From assembly GCF_013870515.1 (NCBI RefSeq), contig NZ_JACBXA010000003.1, positions 1-64,000 of the forward strand: DNA of 64,000 nt, written 5' to 3'. This DNA is from Streptomyces albidus (ex Kaewkla and Franco 2022). GTDB taxonomy: Bacteria; Actinomycetota; Actinomycetes; Streptomycetales; Streptomycetaceae. The translations under genes and the position numbers were made by a program. Each line of letters begins with the position of its first letter. The stretch's first letter is position 1. This document shows positions 1 through 10,779 of this stretch, piece after piece. The notes under the pieces are model-generated. The model did not search any database. It was given only the letters and a program-made list of their open reading frames with translations, and was not told the origin of the DNA.

Positions 1-1
1 C

Positions 2-3000
2 GGAGAGGGCTCCGAGGCGGAGCAGCCGTCAGGTCCCGAGTACGTGGCGCTGCGGGGTCCGTCCGCGGCCGTCGCCAAGAACATGAACGCCTCGCTGGAG
101 CTGCCCACGGCCACGTCCGTGCGTGCCGTTCCCGTGAAGCTGCTCTTCGACAACCGCATCGTCATCAACAACCACCTCAAGCGCGCCCGCGGCGGCAAGG
201 TGTCCTTCACGCACCTGATCGGCTACGCCATGGTGCAGGCGCTGAAGGCGATGCCGTCGATGAACTACTCGTACACCGAGAAGGACGGCAAGCCGACGCT
301 GGTCAAGCCCGACCACATCAACCTCGGCCTCGCCATCGACCTCGTGAAGCCGAACGGCGACCGCCAACTCGTCGTCGCCGCCATCAAGAAGGCGGAGACG
401 CTCAGCTTCTTCGAGTTCTGGCAGGCGTACGAGGACATCGTCCGCCGCGCCCGCCACAACAAGCTGACGATGGAGGACTTCTCCGGCGTCACCTGCTCGC
501 TCACCAACCCCGGCGGCATCGGCACCGTGCACTCCGTGCCGCGCCTGATGCCCGGCCAGGGCCTGATCCTGGGCGTGGGCGCGATGGAGTATCCGGCGGA
601 GTTCCAGGGCACCTCGCAGGACACCCTCAACAGGCTCGGCGTCTCCAAGGTGATGACGCTGACCAGCACCTACGACCACCGCGTGATCCAGGGTGCGGCC
701 TCCGGCGAGTTCCTGCGCATCGTCAGCCAACTGCTTCTCGGCGAGAACGACTTCTACGACGAGATCTTCAAGGCGCTGCGCATCCCGTACGAGCCGGTGC
801 GCTGGAACCAGGACATCGACGCCTCGCACGACGACGACGTCACCAAGGCCGCCCGCGTCTTCGACCTGATCCACTCCTACCGGGTGCGCGGCCACATCAT
901 GGCCGACACCGACCCGCTGGAGTACAAGCAGCGCAAGCACCCCGACCTGGACATCACCGAGCACGGGCTCACCCTGTGGGACCTGGAGCGGGAGTTCGCG
1001 GTCGGCGGCTTCGCCAACAAGTCGATGATGAAGCTGCGCGACATCCTCGGCGTCCTGCGTGACTCGTACTGCCGCACCACCGGCATCGAGTACATGCACA
1101 TCCAGGACCCGAAGGAGCGCAAGTGGATCCAGGACCGGGTCGAGCGTTCGCACTCCAAGCCTGAGCGTGACGAACAGCTGCGCATCCTGCGGCGGTTGAA
1201 CGCCGCGGAGGCCTTCGAGACGTTCCTGCAGACCAAGTACGTCGGCCAGAAGCGCTTCTCGCTGGAGGGCGGCGAGTCCGTCATCCCGATGCTGGACGCC
1301 GTACTGGACGCGGCCGCCGAGTCGCGCCTCGACGAGTGCGTGATCGGCATGGCGCACCGCGGCCGTCTGAACGTGCTGGCCAACATCGTCGGCAAGAGCT
1401 ATGCGCAGATCTTCCGGGAGTTCGAGGGCAACCTCGACCCGAAGTCGATGCACGGCTCCGGCGACGTGAAGTACCACCTGGGCGCCGAGGGCACCTTCAC
1501 CGGTCTGGACGGCGAGCAGATCAAGGTCTCCCTCACCGCGAACCCCTCGCACCTCGAAGCGGTCGACCCGATCGTCGAGGGCGTCGCGCGTGCCAAGCAG
1601 GACATCATCGGCAAGGGCGGCACGGACTTCACCGTCCTGCCCGTCCAGCTGCACGGTGACGCGGCGTTCGCGGGCCAGGGCGTGGTGGCTGAGACGCTCA
1701 ACATGTCGCAGCTGCGCGGCTACCGCACCGGCGGCACCGTGCACATCATCGTCAACAACCAGGTCGGCTTCACCGCCGCACCCGAGTCGGCTCGTTCGTC
1801 GATGTACTCCACCGACGTGGCGCGGATGATCGAGGCCCCGATCTTCCATGTGAACGGTGACGACCCGGAGGCCGTGGTCCGCGTCGCGCGGCTGGCCTTC
1901 GAGTACCGCCAGGCGTTCAACAAGGACGTGGTCATCGACCTCATCTGCTACCGCCGCCGCGGGCACAACGAGACCGACAACCCGCAGTTCACACAGCCGC
2001 TGATGTACAACCTGGTCGACAAGAAGCGCTCGGTGCGCAAGCTCTACACCGAGTCCCTCATCGGCCGCGGCGACATCACGCTGGAAGAGGCCGAGCAGGC
2101 CCTTCAGGACTTCCAGGGCCAGCTGGAGAAGGTCTTCACCGAGGTGCGGGACGCGGCGAACACGCCCGCCCCCGCCGAAGTCCCCCAGCCCGAGGCGGAG
2201 TTCCCGGTGCACGTCGGGACCGGCGTCAGCCAGGAGGTCGTCAAGCGGATCGCCGAGTCCCAGGTCAACATCCCCGATCACGTCACCGTCCACCCGCGAC
2301 TGCTTCCGCAGTTGCAGCGGCGCGCGGCGATGATCGAGGACGGCACCATCGACTGGGGCATGGGCGAGACGCTGGCCATCGGTTCGCTGCTGATGGAGGG
2401 CACTCCCGTCCGGCTCGCCGGTCAGGACTCCCGCCGCGGCACGTTCGGCCAGCGCCACGCGGTGCTGCTCGACCAGAACACCGGCAACGACTACACGCCG
2501 CTGCTCTACCTCTCCGAGGACCAGGCCCGGTACAACGTCTACGACTCGCTCCTGAGCGAGTACGCGGCGATGGGCTTCGAGTACGGCTACTCGCTGGCCC
2601 GCCCCGAGGCGCTGGTCATGTGGGAGGCCCAGTTCGGTGACTTCGTCAACGGCGCGCAGACCGTCGTGGACGAGTTCATCACCTCGGCCGAGCAGAAGTG
2701 GAATCAGACGTCCGGTGTGACGCTGCTGCTGCCGCACGGCTACGAGGGCCAGGGCCCGGACCACTCCTCGGCCCGCATCGAGCGGTTCCTCCAGTTGTGC
2801 GCGCAGAACAGCATGACGGTCGCGATGCCGTCCCTGCCGTCGAACTACTTCCACCTGCTGCGCTGGCAGGTCCACAACCCGCACCACAAGCCGCTGGTCG
2901 TCTTCACCCCGAAGTCGATGCTCCGGCTGAAGGCGGCGGCGTCGAAGGCCTCCGAGTTCACCGAGGGTGGATTCCGTCCGGTCATCGGCGACGACTCCGT

Positions 3001-3400
3001 GGACCCGGGCGACGTCCGCAAGGTCGTCTTCTGCTCCGGCAAGGTCTACTACGACCTGGACGCCGAACGGCAGAAGCGTGGTCTCACCGACACCGCGATC
3101 ATCCGGCTGGAGCGGCTCTACCCGCTGCCCGGCAAGGAGATCCAGGCGGAGATGGCCAAGTACAGCGGTGCGTCGAAGTTCCTGTGGGCCCAGGAGGAGC
3201 CGGCCAACCAGGGTGCGTGGCCGTTCATCGCACTCAACCTGGTCGACCACCTGGACCTGATCATCGGTTCCGACCCGGTCCCGAACGCGGACCGCCTGCG
3301 CCGGGTCTCCCGGCCCTCGTCCTCCTCGCCTGCCGTCGGCTCCGGCAAGCGGCACCAGGAGGAGCAGCAGAACCTGATCCAGGAGGTCTTCGACCTCTGA
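2..3400 (+). CDS. kgd: multifunctional 2-oxoglutarate dehydrogenase E1/E2 (KGD), 5' end outside window
   Basis: Actinobacterial fused enzyme of the TCA cycle: a dihydrolipoamide succinyltransferase (E2o-type) domain followed by a ThDP-dependent 2-oxoglutarate dehydrogenase/decarboxylase E1 domain. The frame is open from the first bases, so roughly 130-150 N-terminal residues are missing (family length about 1,220-1,280 aa). Seen in the sequence: the acyltransferase active-site motif DHRVIQGA near visible residue 225, then E1 motifs [31 protein letters not shown] and the transketolase-like part with EAQFGDF and [13 protein letters not shown]. The C-terminus ends NLIQEVFDL, as in the family. 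A strong hairpin follows the stop. Cytoplasmic, housekeeping. Identification is firm; only the true start lies outside the window. Confidence 0.97.
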   Translation, partial: GEGSEAEQPSGPEYVALRGPSAAVAKNMNASLELPTATSVRAVPVKLLFDNRIVINNHLKRARGGKVSFTHLIGYAMVQALKAMPSMNYSYTEKDGKPTLVKPDHINLGLAIDLVKPNGDRQLVVAAIKKAETLSFFEFWQAYEDIVRRARHNKLTMEDFSGVTCSLTNPGGIGTVHSVPRLMPGQGLILGVGAMEYPAEFQGTSQDTLNRLGVSKVMTLTSTYDHRVIQGAASGEFLRIVSQLLLGENDFYDEIFKALRIPYEPVRWNQDIDASHDDDVTKAARVFDLIHSYRVRGHIMADTDPLEYKQRKHPDLDITEHGLTLWDLEREFAVGGFANKSMMKLRDILGVLRDSYCRTTGIEYMHIQDPKERKWIQDRVERSHSKPERDEQLRILRRLNAAEAFETFLQTKYVGQKRFSLEGGESVIPMLDAVLDAAAESRLDECVIGMAHRGRLNVLANIVGKSYAQIFREFEGNLDPKSMHGSGDVKYHLGAEGTFTGLDGEQIKVSLTANPSHLEAVDPIVEGVARAKQDIIGKGGTDFTVLPVQLHGDAAFAGQGVVAETLNMSQLRGYRTGGTVHIIVNNQVGFTAAPESARSSMYSTDVARMIEAPIFHVNGDDPEAVVRVARLAFEYRQAFNKDVVIDLICYRRRGHNETDNPQFTQPLMYNLVDKKRSVRKLYTESLIGRGDITLEEAEQALQDFQGQLEKVFTEVRDAANTPAPAEVPQPEAEFPVHVGTGVSQEVVKRIAESQVNIPDHVTVHPRLLPQLQRRAAMIEDGTIDWGMGETLAIGSLLMEGTPVRLAGQDSRRGTFGQRHAVLLDQNTGNDYTPLLYLSEDQARYNVYDSLLSEYAAMGFEYGYSLARPEALVMWEAQFGDFVNGAQTVVDEFITSAEQKWNQTSGVTLLLPHGYEGQGPDHSSARIERFLQLCAQNSMTVAMPSLPSNYFHLLRWQVHNPHHKPLVVFTPKSMLRLKAAASKASEFTEGGFRPVIGDDSVDPGDVRKVVFCSGKVYYDLDAERQKRGLTDTAIIRLERLYPLPGKEIQAEMAKYSGASKFLWAQEEPANQGAWPFIALNLVDHLDLIIGSDPVPNADRLRRVSRPSSSSPAVGSGKRHQEEQQNLIQEVFDL

Positions 3401-3417
3401 GCGGTCTGAACGACGAA

Positions 3418-3451
3418 GAGGGCCCCGCCGGTTCGCTCCGGCGGGGCCCTC
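3418..3451 (+). terminator. Rho-independent-type hairpin after kgd
   Basis: A perfect 14-bp inverted repeat (arms 3418-3431 and 3438-3451, 6-nt loop) lies 17 nt after the kgd stop codon. There is no long T-run, which is usual for high-GC actinomycete terminators. Confidence 0.85.
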
Positions 3452-3602
3452 CTCGTGTGCGGGGCGGGTGCGCGTGGTCAGCCCCGGTACGGGCGGACGC
3501 ACGCGAACGGGCCTCTCCGTGCGGAACCCCGCCTGACCGACGGCGCCGGAACGCGCCCGCATATCGTGGGAGTGCAACGTCAACAGTCCCCGGGAGCGCT
3601 CC

Positions 3603-3785
3603 TTGTACTTCACCGACCGCGGCATCGAAGAGCTGGCCGACCGACGCGGCGAGGAATCGGTCACCATCGAGTGGCTGGCCGAACAGCTCCGCGCGTTCGT
3701 GGACATCAACCCGGACTTCGAGATCCCGGTGGAGCGCCTCGCGACCTGGCTCGCGCGGCTCGACGAAGACGAAGACGAGGACTGA
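3603..3785 (+). CDS. DUF6104 family small protein
   Basis: A 60-residue acidic protein starting MYFTDRGIEEL and ending in an Asp/Glu-rich tail (DEDEDED). It matches my recollection of the DUF6104 family, conserved next to kgd in Streptomyces; function unknown. The start is TTG at 3603, with GGGAG about six nucleotides upstream and no nearby ATG or GTG. No signal peptide or membrane segment. It is a separate unit from kgd because a terminator lies between them. Confidence 0.8.
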   Translation: MYFTDRGIEELADRRGEESVTIEWLAEQLRAFVDINPDFEIPVERLATWLARLDEDEDED

Positions 3786-3850
3786 GGCAGGGCCGAGGGA
3801 GAGCTGAGGGGCGGGCGACGGCTGAGTGCGGACGTCCGGCATCCCGTCGC

Positions 3851-5053
3851 TCACTGCCCGGGCCTGCTCCCCTCGTGCTTCCGTGCGCGCAGCGCGAGTG
3901 CGAGAAGGGCGGCGTCCTCGGGACGGCGGACGTCGCGGCCCGTGAGCTGGAAGAAGCGCGTGAAGCGCTGCTGCACGGTGTTCCGGTGGCAGTAGAGAGC
4001 ATCCGCGGTCTCCGCGATCGATCCGCTGCCCGCCAGATGCACCCGGACCGTGTGCAGCAGCCGACTGGTCTCGGCAGCGGGAGCACCGCTGTCGGTCAGC
4101 CCTCCGAGCACGTCCTGCGCCAGGTGCCCCGCGAAGGAGTCCGCGCGGTGCACGAGTACGTCGAGCCAGGCGTCCGCCAGGCGCAGCGGCCCCGTCGCCG
4201 CTTCCGGAAGCGCCCGTACGGTGGCGGTGGCGAGTTCGACCGCGCGGGGCACTTCGGCGAGACCCTCGGCGGCGGGTGACAGCCCGCACGGCACACCCTC
4301 CAGCCGGTCGAGCACCGCCCCCTCCGTGACGCGTCCCTCCAACTGCACGACCAGCAGCGAGGCGGACGAGACGGTGTGCCGCTGCAACGTTGTACCGACG
4401 GCACGCAGCGCGGTGGCCGCGCCGTGCAGTCCGCCTCCGGCGCCCGGCAGGGCGGCCACGCAGAGGAAGTCCGCGGTGGGCCGGAATCCGAGCGCCACTC
4501 CCACGTCGCGTACGACTGTCGGGTTGTGGCCTCCGGTCTCCAGCAGCCTGTCGAACCACAGCCGGCGTTCGTCCTCGCGCTGCCTGCCCATCTCCAGCAC
4601 GGTGCGCTGGTACGCGGTCATGATCCCGGTGACGTGCGCTTCGACGGCCTCCCACACCTGGTAGGCCGAGGCGACGAGCAGCACCTTGTCCTCGTCGTCG
4701 GCCCGTTCGACGAGTGCGGCCCACACGACCCGGAAGTCCAGGCGGGCCGCCGCCAGCAGCGAGTCGAGTGGTACGCCCTGGCGCGCTCGCCGTTCGCCGA
4801 TGCGTCCGGAGATCCCGGCGAGGCCCGCGGGCACGGGCAGCTCCGCGACGGTTCGGAGCAGCAGCTCGAAGGCCTGGAGGGCCGTCTCGCGGAAGTCGTC
4901 GTCGGGCACGGCGTCCGCGTACTGCGCGCGCAGCGGCCGTACGGTCTCCAGCCAGTCGACGAGCAGGCTGTCGATCTCCTGGAGGCACTCCACAGCGAGC
5001 TCGGCAGCGCGCGGTGACGGCGGGGGTGAGGCAGGCGGAGTGTGCATCTGCAC
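3851..5053 (-). CDS. PucR-type helix-turn-helix transcriptional regulator
   Basis: A 400-residue regulator with the PucR C-terminal HTH, including [10 protein letters not shown] near residue 355 and a C-terminal [11 protein letters not shown] helix. The middle region resembles the GGDEF-like CdaR segment of the PucR/CdaR family. GTG at 5053 is preferred over ATG at 5047 because a GGAGGG ribosome site lies 8 nt upstream of the GTG. It is divergent from the urease-containing operon, with only 115 bp between start codons, so it is the likely local regulator. The PucR family includes purine- and nitrogen-catabolism regulators; the inducer here cannot be read from sequence. Confidence 0.88.
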   Translation of the reverse strand: MQMHTPPASPPPSPRAAELAVECLQEIDSLLVDWLETVRPLRAQYADAVPDDDFRETALQAFELLLRTVAELPVPAGLAGISGRIGERRARQGVPLDSLLAAARLDFRVVWAALVERADDEDKVLLVASAYQVWEAVEAHVTGIMTAYQRTVLEMGRQREDERRLWFDRLLETGGHNPTVVRDVGVALGFRPTADFLCVAALPGAGGGLHGAATALRAVGTTLQRHTVSSASLLVVQLEGRVTEGAVLDRLEGVPCGLSPAAEGLAEVPRAVELATATVRALPEAATGPLRLADAWLDVLVHRADSFAGHLAQDVLGGLTDSGAPAAETSRLLHTVRVHLAGSGSIAETADALYCHRNTVQQRFTRFFQLTGRDVRRPEDAALLALALRARKHEGSRPGQ

Positions 5054-5054
5054 A
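5041..5054. promoter_or_regulatory. palindrome at the PucR start, possible autoregulatory site
   Basis: TGTGCA-TC-TGCACA is a perfect inverted repeat covering the start codon of the PucR-type gene. It may bind the regulator itself, or it may only be a consequence of the local codons (CAG ATG CAC). Binding is an inference. Confidence 0.3.
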
Positions 5055-5168
5055 ATGGTGGCCCTCCAGTCCGCGATACTTCAACGTTGGCCTCCTCCTC
5101 GACTGACGCCATGCTGGGTCGATTGCCCGCACCCGCCGTCCGGTCAGTCGATCCCGGAGGTCCCGACA

Positions 5169-5810
5169 GTGCATCTGACCCCTCGCGAGAACGAGCGGCT
5201 CCAGTTGTTCACCGCTGCCGAACTCGCCCGCCGCCGCCGCGGGCGCGGCCGCCGTCTCAACGCCCCCGAGGCCATCGCCCTCATCTGCGACGAGGTGCTG
5301 GAGGCCGCCTGGGACGGGCTGAGCATGGACGAGGTGATCGCCGTGGGGCGTTCGGTCCTCACCGAGGACGACGTCCTGGAGGGCGTGCCCGCGATGGTGC
5401 CGACCGTCCAGGTCGAGGCGCTCTTCCCCAGCGGCACCGCGCTCGTCGCCGTCGACGTTCCCATCGCGGCTTCCGGTACGGGAGACGCGCCGGGCGCCGT
5501 CCGTACGGCACCCGAGCCCGTGCGCATCAATGCGGGCCGGCGCAGGGCGCGGCTGACCGTGCGCAACACCGGCGACCAAGCCGTCTACGTGTCCTCGCAC
5601 TACCCGCTCACGGAAGCCAACTCGGCGCTGCACTTCGACCGCGGAACCGCCGAGGGCATGCGCCTCGACATCCCTGCCGGCACGGCCCTCGTCTTCGAAC
5701 CGGACGGTGAGCGCGAGGTGGAAGTGGTGGAAGCACGTCACGAGGGCGCCGGACTCAGGCGCGAGGAAGCGCACGTCGCACAGCCCGAGGAGAGGGAGGC
5801 CCGCCCGTGA
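5169..5810 (+). CDS. ureAB: urease subunit gamma/beta fusion
   Basis: A 213-residue fusion of urease gamma (residues about 1-100; [23 protein letters not shown]) and beta (about 105-200; [26 protein letters not shown]). It would form the non-catalytic scaffold of the urease trimer with UreC. GTG at 5169 is chosen because CGGAGG lies just upstream and the protein then begins at the usual gamma-subunit HLTPRE. The beta part reads [17 protein letters not shown], divergent from the usual SHFHFFEVN stretch. It overlaps ureC by 4 nt. Fused gamma/beta subunits occur in several actinomycetes. Confidence 0.9.
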   Translation: MHLTPRENERLQLFTAAELARRRRGRGRRLNAPEAIALICDEVLEAAWDGLSMDEVIAVGRSVLTEDDVLEGVPAMVPTVQVEALFPSGTALVAVDVPIAASGTGDAPGAVRTAPEPVRINAGRRRARLTVRNTGDQAVYVSSHYPLTEANSALHFDRGTAEGMRLDIPAGTALVFEPDGEREVEVVEARHEGAGLRREEAHVAQPEEREARP

Positions 5811-7507
5811 ACGCGCCCGGCCACCGTGAAGTCGACCGCCGCACCTACAACGCCCTGTACGGGCCCACCACTGGTGACCGGATCCGGCTGGCAGACACCG
5901 ATCTGTGGGTCGAGGTGGAGAGCGACGACGGAACCCCCGGCGACGAACTCCTCGGCGGCTGCGGCAAGACCGTACGTGACGGGCTGCTGGCCTCACCCCG
6001 CTCGGACCGTGCCTCCGCGCTGGATCTCGTCATCACCAACGTGGTGCTGCTGGACGCGCAGGCCGGTGTGCGGAAGACGGACATCGGCGTCAAGGACGGC
6101 CGCGTCGTCGCGGTCGGAGGGGTCGGCAACCCGGACCTCACTCCCGTCGACTTCGCCGTCGACTCGCACACCTCCATGGTGCCGGGCGAAGGACTGCTGG
6201 CCACGCCGGGCATCGTCGACAGCCATGTGCACCTCTCCTCACCGGAGATCGCGCCCGCTGCGCTCGCTTCGGGAGTGACCACGGTCGTCGGTATGGGGCT
6301 CGGCGGCATGTGGGAGATCGGCTGCAACCCGGCGCACAACCTGCACACGTTGATGAGCGCCTGGCGTGGCACGCCGCTCAACGTGGCGTTCCTGGCCCGC
6401 GGTTCGTCCAGTTCGCGCAGGCTGCTGGACGAGATCGTGCTGGCCGGCGCCGGAGGCTTCAAGATCCATGAGGACTTCGGAGCGACTCCGCGCATCGTCG
6501 ACAACTGCCTGGACGCGGCTGAGCACGCGGACCTCCCGGTCGCGCTGCACACCGACTCGATGAACGAGTCGGGCTATCTGCGGGACACCGTCGGCGCCAC
6601 GCGCGGACGCACCGTGCACGCGTACCACGTCGAGGGCGGCGGCGGTCATCCCGACCTGCTGGAGATCCTCTCCGAGGCCAACATCCTTCCCTCGTCGACG
6701 ACTCCCACGATCCCCTACACGGTCAACACCGTCGACGAGCTCTTCCCGATGACGATGACCGTCCACCGGCAGAACCACCACATCGAGAGCGACGTGGAGG
6801 TCTCCAAGGGGCGCATCCGATCCCATGCCATCGCCGCCGAGAACTCGCTGCACGACCTCGGCGCGATCAGCATCGTCAACTCCGACTCGATGGGCATGGG
6901 CAGGATCGCCGAGACCGTCCGCCGCACCTGGCAGCTCGCCCACCTCCAGGCACTGCGCTGCGGCGAGGGCGGTGTCGAACACCCCGCCAACGCACGCGTG
7001 TTGCGCTACCTGGCCAAGCTCACGCTCAACCCGGCCGTCGCGCACGGCATTTCGCACGAGGTCGGCAGCGTCCGGCCGGGGCAGCTCGCCGACATCGTCC
7101 TGTGGCACCCGGCATGGTTCGGCACGAAGCCCGAACTGGTCGTCAAGAGCGGCTTCGTGGCCTGGGGCAACACCGGTTCCGGATCCGGATCGACCCGGCT
7201 GACCCAGCCCCGTCGCTACCGCCCGTACTACGGAGCACTCGGCGACGCCGCCTCACGGCTGGCCCGCGTCTTCGTCGGCAACGAGACGCTGGAGGACAAG
7301 ACCGCTCGCAACTCCCTTCCGTCCGGGCTGCGTTACGCGTCCGTACGGGACAGCCGGGGTCTCAGCCGCGCCGACATGCTGCACAACACCGCGACCCCGA
7401 CCGTCCATGTGCCGCGCGAGGCGGGCCCCGTCCTCGTCGACGGAACGCCCACCGCCACCGAAGCCGCCACACACGTACCGCTGGCTCAACTCCACCACCT
7501 GGCCTGA
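5807..7507 (+). CDS. ureC: urease alpha-subunit family protein (divergent)
   Basis: A 566-residue nickel amidohydrolase. Aligned by eye to the Klebsiella enzyme, the metal ligands are retained: HVH (about residues 139-141), the carbamylated-Lys motif FKIHED (K219, H221), LHTD, HAYHVEG, and the Asp of NSDSMGMGR. The mobile-flap Cys of MVCHHLD is replaced by Val (MTVHRQN, about residue 319), while the adjacent catalytic His is kept. GTG start, 4-nt overlap with ureAB. No ureE, F, G or D gene is nearby, so activation would need accessory proteins from another locus, or the enzyme may have drifted to another substrate. Family membership is firm; urea as the true substrate is less so. Confidence 0.9.
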   Translation: MNAPGHREVDRRTYNALYGPTTGDRIRLADTDLWVEVESDDGTPGDELLGGCGKTVRDGLLASPRSDRASALDLVITNVVLLDAQAGVRKTDIGVKDGRVVAVGGVGNPDLTPVDFAVDSHTSMVPGEGLLATPGIVDSHVHLSSPEIAPAALASGVTTVVGMGLGGMWEIGCNPAHNLHTLMSAWRGTPLNVAFLARGSSSSRRLLDEIVLAGAGGFKIHEDFGATPRIVDNCLDAAEHADLPVALHTDSMNESGYLRDTVGATRGRTVHAYHVEGGGGHPDLLEILSEANILPSSTTPTIPYTVNTVDELFPMTMTVHRQNHHIESDVEVSKGRIRSHAIAAENSLHDLGAISIVNSDSMGMGRIAETVRRTWQLAHLQALRCGEGGVEHPANARVLRYLAKLTLNPAVAHGISHEVGSVRPGQLADIVLWHPAWFGTKPELVVKSGFVAWGNTGSGSGSTRLTQPRRYRPYYGALGDAASRLARVFVGNETLEDKTARNSLPSGLRYASVRDSRGLSRADMLHNTATPTVHVPREAGPVLVDGTPTATEAATHVPLAQLHHLA

Positions 7508-7544
7508 GCACACCGACCGAGGGAAAGGACGAGGGTCCGAAGCC

Positions 7545-9209
7545 ATGCGACTCGATCTGATCGTGCGGGACGCGAACGTCCTCACCATGGACGACGACCG
7601 GCCGACGGCGCGCAGCCTCGGCGTCCTGCACGGACGCGTCGTCGGCCTGGACGAGGACATCGACGGCCTCCACGCCGACCGCGTCCTGCACGCCGACGGC
7701 GCCACGGTCGTACCCGGCTTCAACGACGCGCACTGCCACACCGCTTGGTACGGCCTCTCCCTCTCCCAGCTCGACCTCTCCGGGGCCCGCTCCCTGGAGG
7801 AGGTCTACGACGCCGTCGCCCGCCACTCCCGGACCCTCCCGGACGGAGCGTGGGTGGTCGGTGCGGGGCTGGACCATCACAAGGCCGGCGGCGTTCCGCC
7901 GCACCGTGACGCGCTGGACCGGGCGGCCGGCGGACGCCCGGTGTGGCTCAAACACACCTCGGGCCACGCCTGTTACGTCAACACCCCCGTGCTGGAGAGC
8001 GCCGGAGCGCTCGCCGACGGCTTCGAGCCGCCCGCGGGCGGAGTCCTGGTGCGGGACGCGGACGGGCGTCCCAACGGCCTGCTGGAGGAGACCGCACAGC
8101 AACTCGTGCAGCGGCAGGTGCTGCCGTACTCGGTGGAGACGATCGCGGACGCGGTGCAGGCCGCGACCCGCCGCTATCTCGCCGAGGGCATCACCAGCTT
8201 CACCGAGGCGGGCATCGGCGGCGGCTGGATAGGCCAGACGCCGGTCGAGTTCGCGGCGTACCAACTCGCCCTGGACACGGGACGGTTGAACGCCCGCGCC
8301 CAGTTGATGATCGCCTCCGACGCGCTGCATCCCCTGAGCGCGCACTCCAGCGACGGCATCACCACGGGCCTCGACCTCGGAATCCGCACGGGCCTCGGGG
8401 ACGACCGGCTGTCCGTCGGCCCGGTCAAGATCTTCCTCGACGGCTCGCTCCTGGGCCGTACGGCAGCCGTCACCGAACCCTTCTGCGGCTGCCACGACAG
8501 CAACTCACCGGGCACGGGCTACTTCCAGGAGGAACCCGACGCGATGGCCGGCCTCGTCGTGGCCGCACACCGCGCGGGATGGAGCATCGCCGCGCACGCC
8601 ATCGGCGACCGGGCGGTCGACCTCGCCCTCGACACGTACGAACGCGCACAGCGCGAACACCCCCGCACGGACGTGGTGCACCGCATCGAGCACGCCGGGA
8701 TGGTCCGCCCGGATCAGCTGGAACGCTTCGCCGCACTCGGCGTCGTACCCGTGCCGCAGCACAACTTCCTCGCGGCCTTCGGTGACGCGATGGCCGCGAA
8801 CCTCGGCCCGGACCGCACGAGTTGGACCTATCGCATGCGGTCCTTCCTCGACCTCGGCCTCACGGTGCCCGGCTCCTCCGACCGCCCGGTCGCTCCGGGC
8901 GCCCCTCTTCCGGCGATCGAGGCGATGGTGCGCCGGCTGACGGATTCCGGTGCACCCTTCTCGCCGGGTGAACGCGTCCCCGTCCAGGCCGCGTTGAAAG
9001 CCTGGACAGTCGGGTCGGCGCAGGCCACGGGTGCCGGCGCGGACAAGGGCCGCCTGAGACGCGGCATGCTCGCCGACTTCGCCGTGCTCGACGCCGACCC
9101 CTTGAGCGTCGACCAGGACCGCATCGGCTCCATCGGCGTCCTGGCGACGGCGGTCGGCGGCGACGCCGATACCGCTCACGACCCGCACGGCCTGATCGGC
9201 CTCCGATGA
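7545..9209 (+). CDS. YtcJ-like metal-dependent amidohydrolase (amidohydrolase family 3)
   Basis: A 554-residue cytoplasmic amidohydrolase. It shows the N-terminal metal motif FNDAHCHT, a central VKIFLDGSLLGRTA segment, AHAIGDRAVDLAL and HRIEHAGMV, and the C-terminal SSDRPV and KGRLRRGMLADFAVLD, all typical of YtcJ/exoenzyme-regulatory AepA-like hydrolases. ATG at 7545 follows an AAGGACGAGG ribosome site; an upstream in-frame extension inside ureC is rejected. It is third in the PucR-adjacent operon, 37 nt after ureC. The substrate is unknown; the context suggests hydrolysis of an N-containing compound whose product could feed the urease-like enzyme. Confidence 0.85.
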   Translation: MRLDLIVRDANVLTMDDDRPTARSLGVLHGRVVGLDEDIDGLHADRVLHADGATVVPGFNDAHCHTAWYGLSLSQLDLSGARSLEEVYDAVARHSRTLPDGAWVVGAGLDHHKAGGVPPHRDALDRAAGGRPVWLKHTSGHACYVNTPVLESAGALADGFEPPAGGVLVRDADGRPNGLLEETAQQLVQRQVLPYSVETIADAVQAATRRYLAEGITSFTEAGIGGGWIGQTPVEFAAYQLALDTGRLNARAQLMIASDALHPLSAHSSDGITTGLDLGIRTGLGDDRLSVGPVKIFLDGSLLGRTAAVTEPFCGCHDSNSPGTGYFQEEPDAMAGLVVAAHRAGWSIAAHAIGDRAVDLALDTYERAQREHPRTDVVHRIEHAGMVRPDQLERFAALGVVPVPQHNFLAAFGDAMAANLGPDRTSWTYRMRSFLDLGLTVPGSSDRPVAPGAPLPAIEAMVRRLTDSGAPFSPGERVPVQAALKAWTVGSAQATGAGADKGRLRRGMLADFAVLDADPLSVDQDRIGSIGVLATAVGGDADTAHDPHGLIGLR

Positions 9210-9378
9210 CCCCGCTCGACGCAGTGGCAGGCACTCCCCACCGCCTGCGGTGCGGTCCCCTCCGTACCGCAGGCGTTCCCTGCCGCGCGGCCCCACCGAT
9301 CGCAGCACCAGCGACAGCCGCTCCCCCGCCCTCCGCGCGCCTCGCACCAGCGGACGCCGTCCCCGAGGAGACACCCTG

Positions 9379-10779
9379 ATGAGCCAGGAATCACCACCGC
9401 CCACAGCCGGCGGAGAGTCACCGGCACACGAATCGCCGACGCCCCTCCCCCAGACCACGGTTCGCACCGCGGACATCAAGCGGCTGCTCTCCGCCGCCTT
9501 CGTCGGCACCGCCCTGGAGTGGTACGACTACTTCCTCTACGGCACGGCCGCCGCCCTGGTCTTCAACAAGCTCTTCTTCCCCGACCTGGACCCGGCCGTC
9601 GGCACCATCGCCTCCTTCATCACCTTCGCGGTGGGCTTCGTGGCCCGTCCCATCGGTGCCGCGATCTTCGGGCACATCGGTGACAGGCACGGGCGCCGGA
9701 CGGCGCTGATCATGACCGTCGTGCTGATGGGCGTCACCACCGGCTGCATCGGCCTGCTGCCCGGCTACGACAGCATCGGCGTCTGGGCGCCCGCGCTGCT
9801 TGCCACGCTGCGGTTCCTGCAGGGCATCTCGGTGGGCGGAGAGTGGAGCGGCGCCATGCTGCTGACGCTGGAGCACACCCCCCGGGAGAAGCACGGCAGT
9901 TACTCCGCCGTGCCCCAACTCGGCTCTCCCGTTGGCACGTTGCTCTCCAGCGGAGCGTTCGCCCTGGTCGGGATGCTGGACGACGACGCGTTCTACTCCT
10001 GGGGCTGGCGGATACCGTTCCTCTTCGCCTTCGTGCTTCTCGTCGTCGCCCTCTACATGCGTCTGCGCATCGAGGAGTCGCCCGTCTTCAAGGCGATGAT
10101 GGCCGAGAGCGAGAAGAACGGCCCGCCGCCCGCACCGCTCCTCGAGGCCTTCCGCCGCACCTGGGGCCGCATCCTCATCGGCATCGCCGCCGCCTTCCTC
10201 GGCATCGGCGGATTCTTCCTGCTGACCACCTTCATCATCTCCTACGGCACCGAACAACTCGGCGTGGACAAGTCGGTGATGCTCAACTCCACGCTCGTCG
10301 GATCCGTCGTCGAGATCGCCGTGCTCGTCGTCGCGGGACGCATCGCCAACAAGGCCGGGCCGTGGAAGGTCTGCGCGGTGGGCGGTGTCGTGTCGGTACT
10401 GGCCGCCTTCCCCGCCTTCTGGCTGGTGGACACGGGGCAGACAGGGCTGGTGATCCTCGGCGTCTCGCTCGGGATCGGCGCCATCTCCATTCCGTACGCG
10501 CCGATCGGCGCCGTCGTCTCCGGGATGTTCCCCGAGAACTTCCGCTACAGCGCCGTCGCCATGTCGTACAACCTGGCAGGCGTGCTGGCCGGCTTCGTGC
10601 CGCTCGTCGCCGCGTCGCTGCTCGGGCTCTCCGGCGGTGCCTCGTGGAGCGCGGCACTGCTGCTCGTCTTCATCGCGGCCTGCACGGCGGTCGGTTCCTA
10701 CCTCGCGGGTCCGCAACTGCAACGCCGGCTGGGACATGACCCGAGCAAGCAGCACGAGACCTCGAAGGCCATCGCATGA
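9379..10779 (+). CDS. MFS transporter, metabolite:H+ symporter (MHS) subfamily
   Basis: A 466-residue membrane protein of about 12 helices. It shows MHS-family signatures: GTALEWYDYFLYGTAAALV in helix 1, GHIGDRHGRRTAL in the 2-3 loop, FLQGISVGGEWSGA, and WRIPFLFAFVLL followed by RLRIEESPVF. ATG at 9379 is preceded by GAGGAG 8 nt upstream. It overlaps the ThDP gene by 4 nt. MHS members import organic acids, betaines or shikimate-like acids with protons; here it probably imports the substrate of the operon. Substrate not determinable. Confidence 0.9.
   Translation: MSQESPPPTAGGESPAHESPTPLPQTTVRTADIKRLLSAAFVGTALEWYDYFLYGTAAALVFNKLFFPDLDPAVGTIASFITFAVGFVARPIGAAIFGHIGDRHGRRTALIMTVVLMGVTTGCIGLLPGYDSIGVWAPALLATLRFLQGISVGGEWSGAMLLTLEHTPREKHGSYSAVPQLGSPVGTLLSSGAFALVGMLDDDAFYSWGWRIPFLFAFVLLVVALYMRLRIEESPVFKAMMAESEKNGPPPAPLLEAFRRTWGRILIGIAAAFLGIGGFFLLTTFIISYGTEQLGVDKSVMLNSTLVGSVVEIAVLVVAGRIANKAGPWKVCAVGGVVSVLAAFPAFWLVDTGQTGLVILGVSLGIGAISIPYAPIGAVVSGMFPENFRYSAVAMSYNLAGVLAGFVPLVAASLLGLSGGASWSAALLLVFIAACTAVGSYLAGPQLQRRLGHDPSKQHETSKAIA

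Noticed and set aside
29-3709. Very long minus-strand open frame opposite kgd
   Set aside because: It is antisense to a clearly recognised gene, has Val/Leu/Arg/Asp-biased composition typical of high-GC shadow frames, and matches no family.
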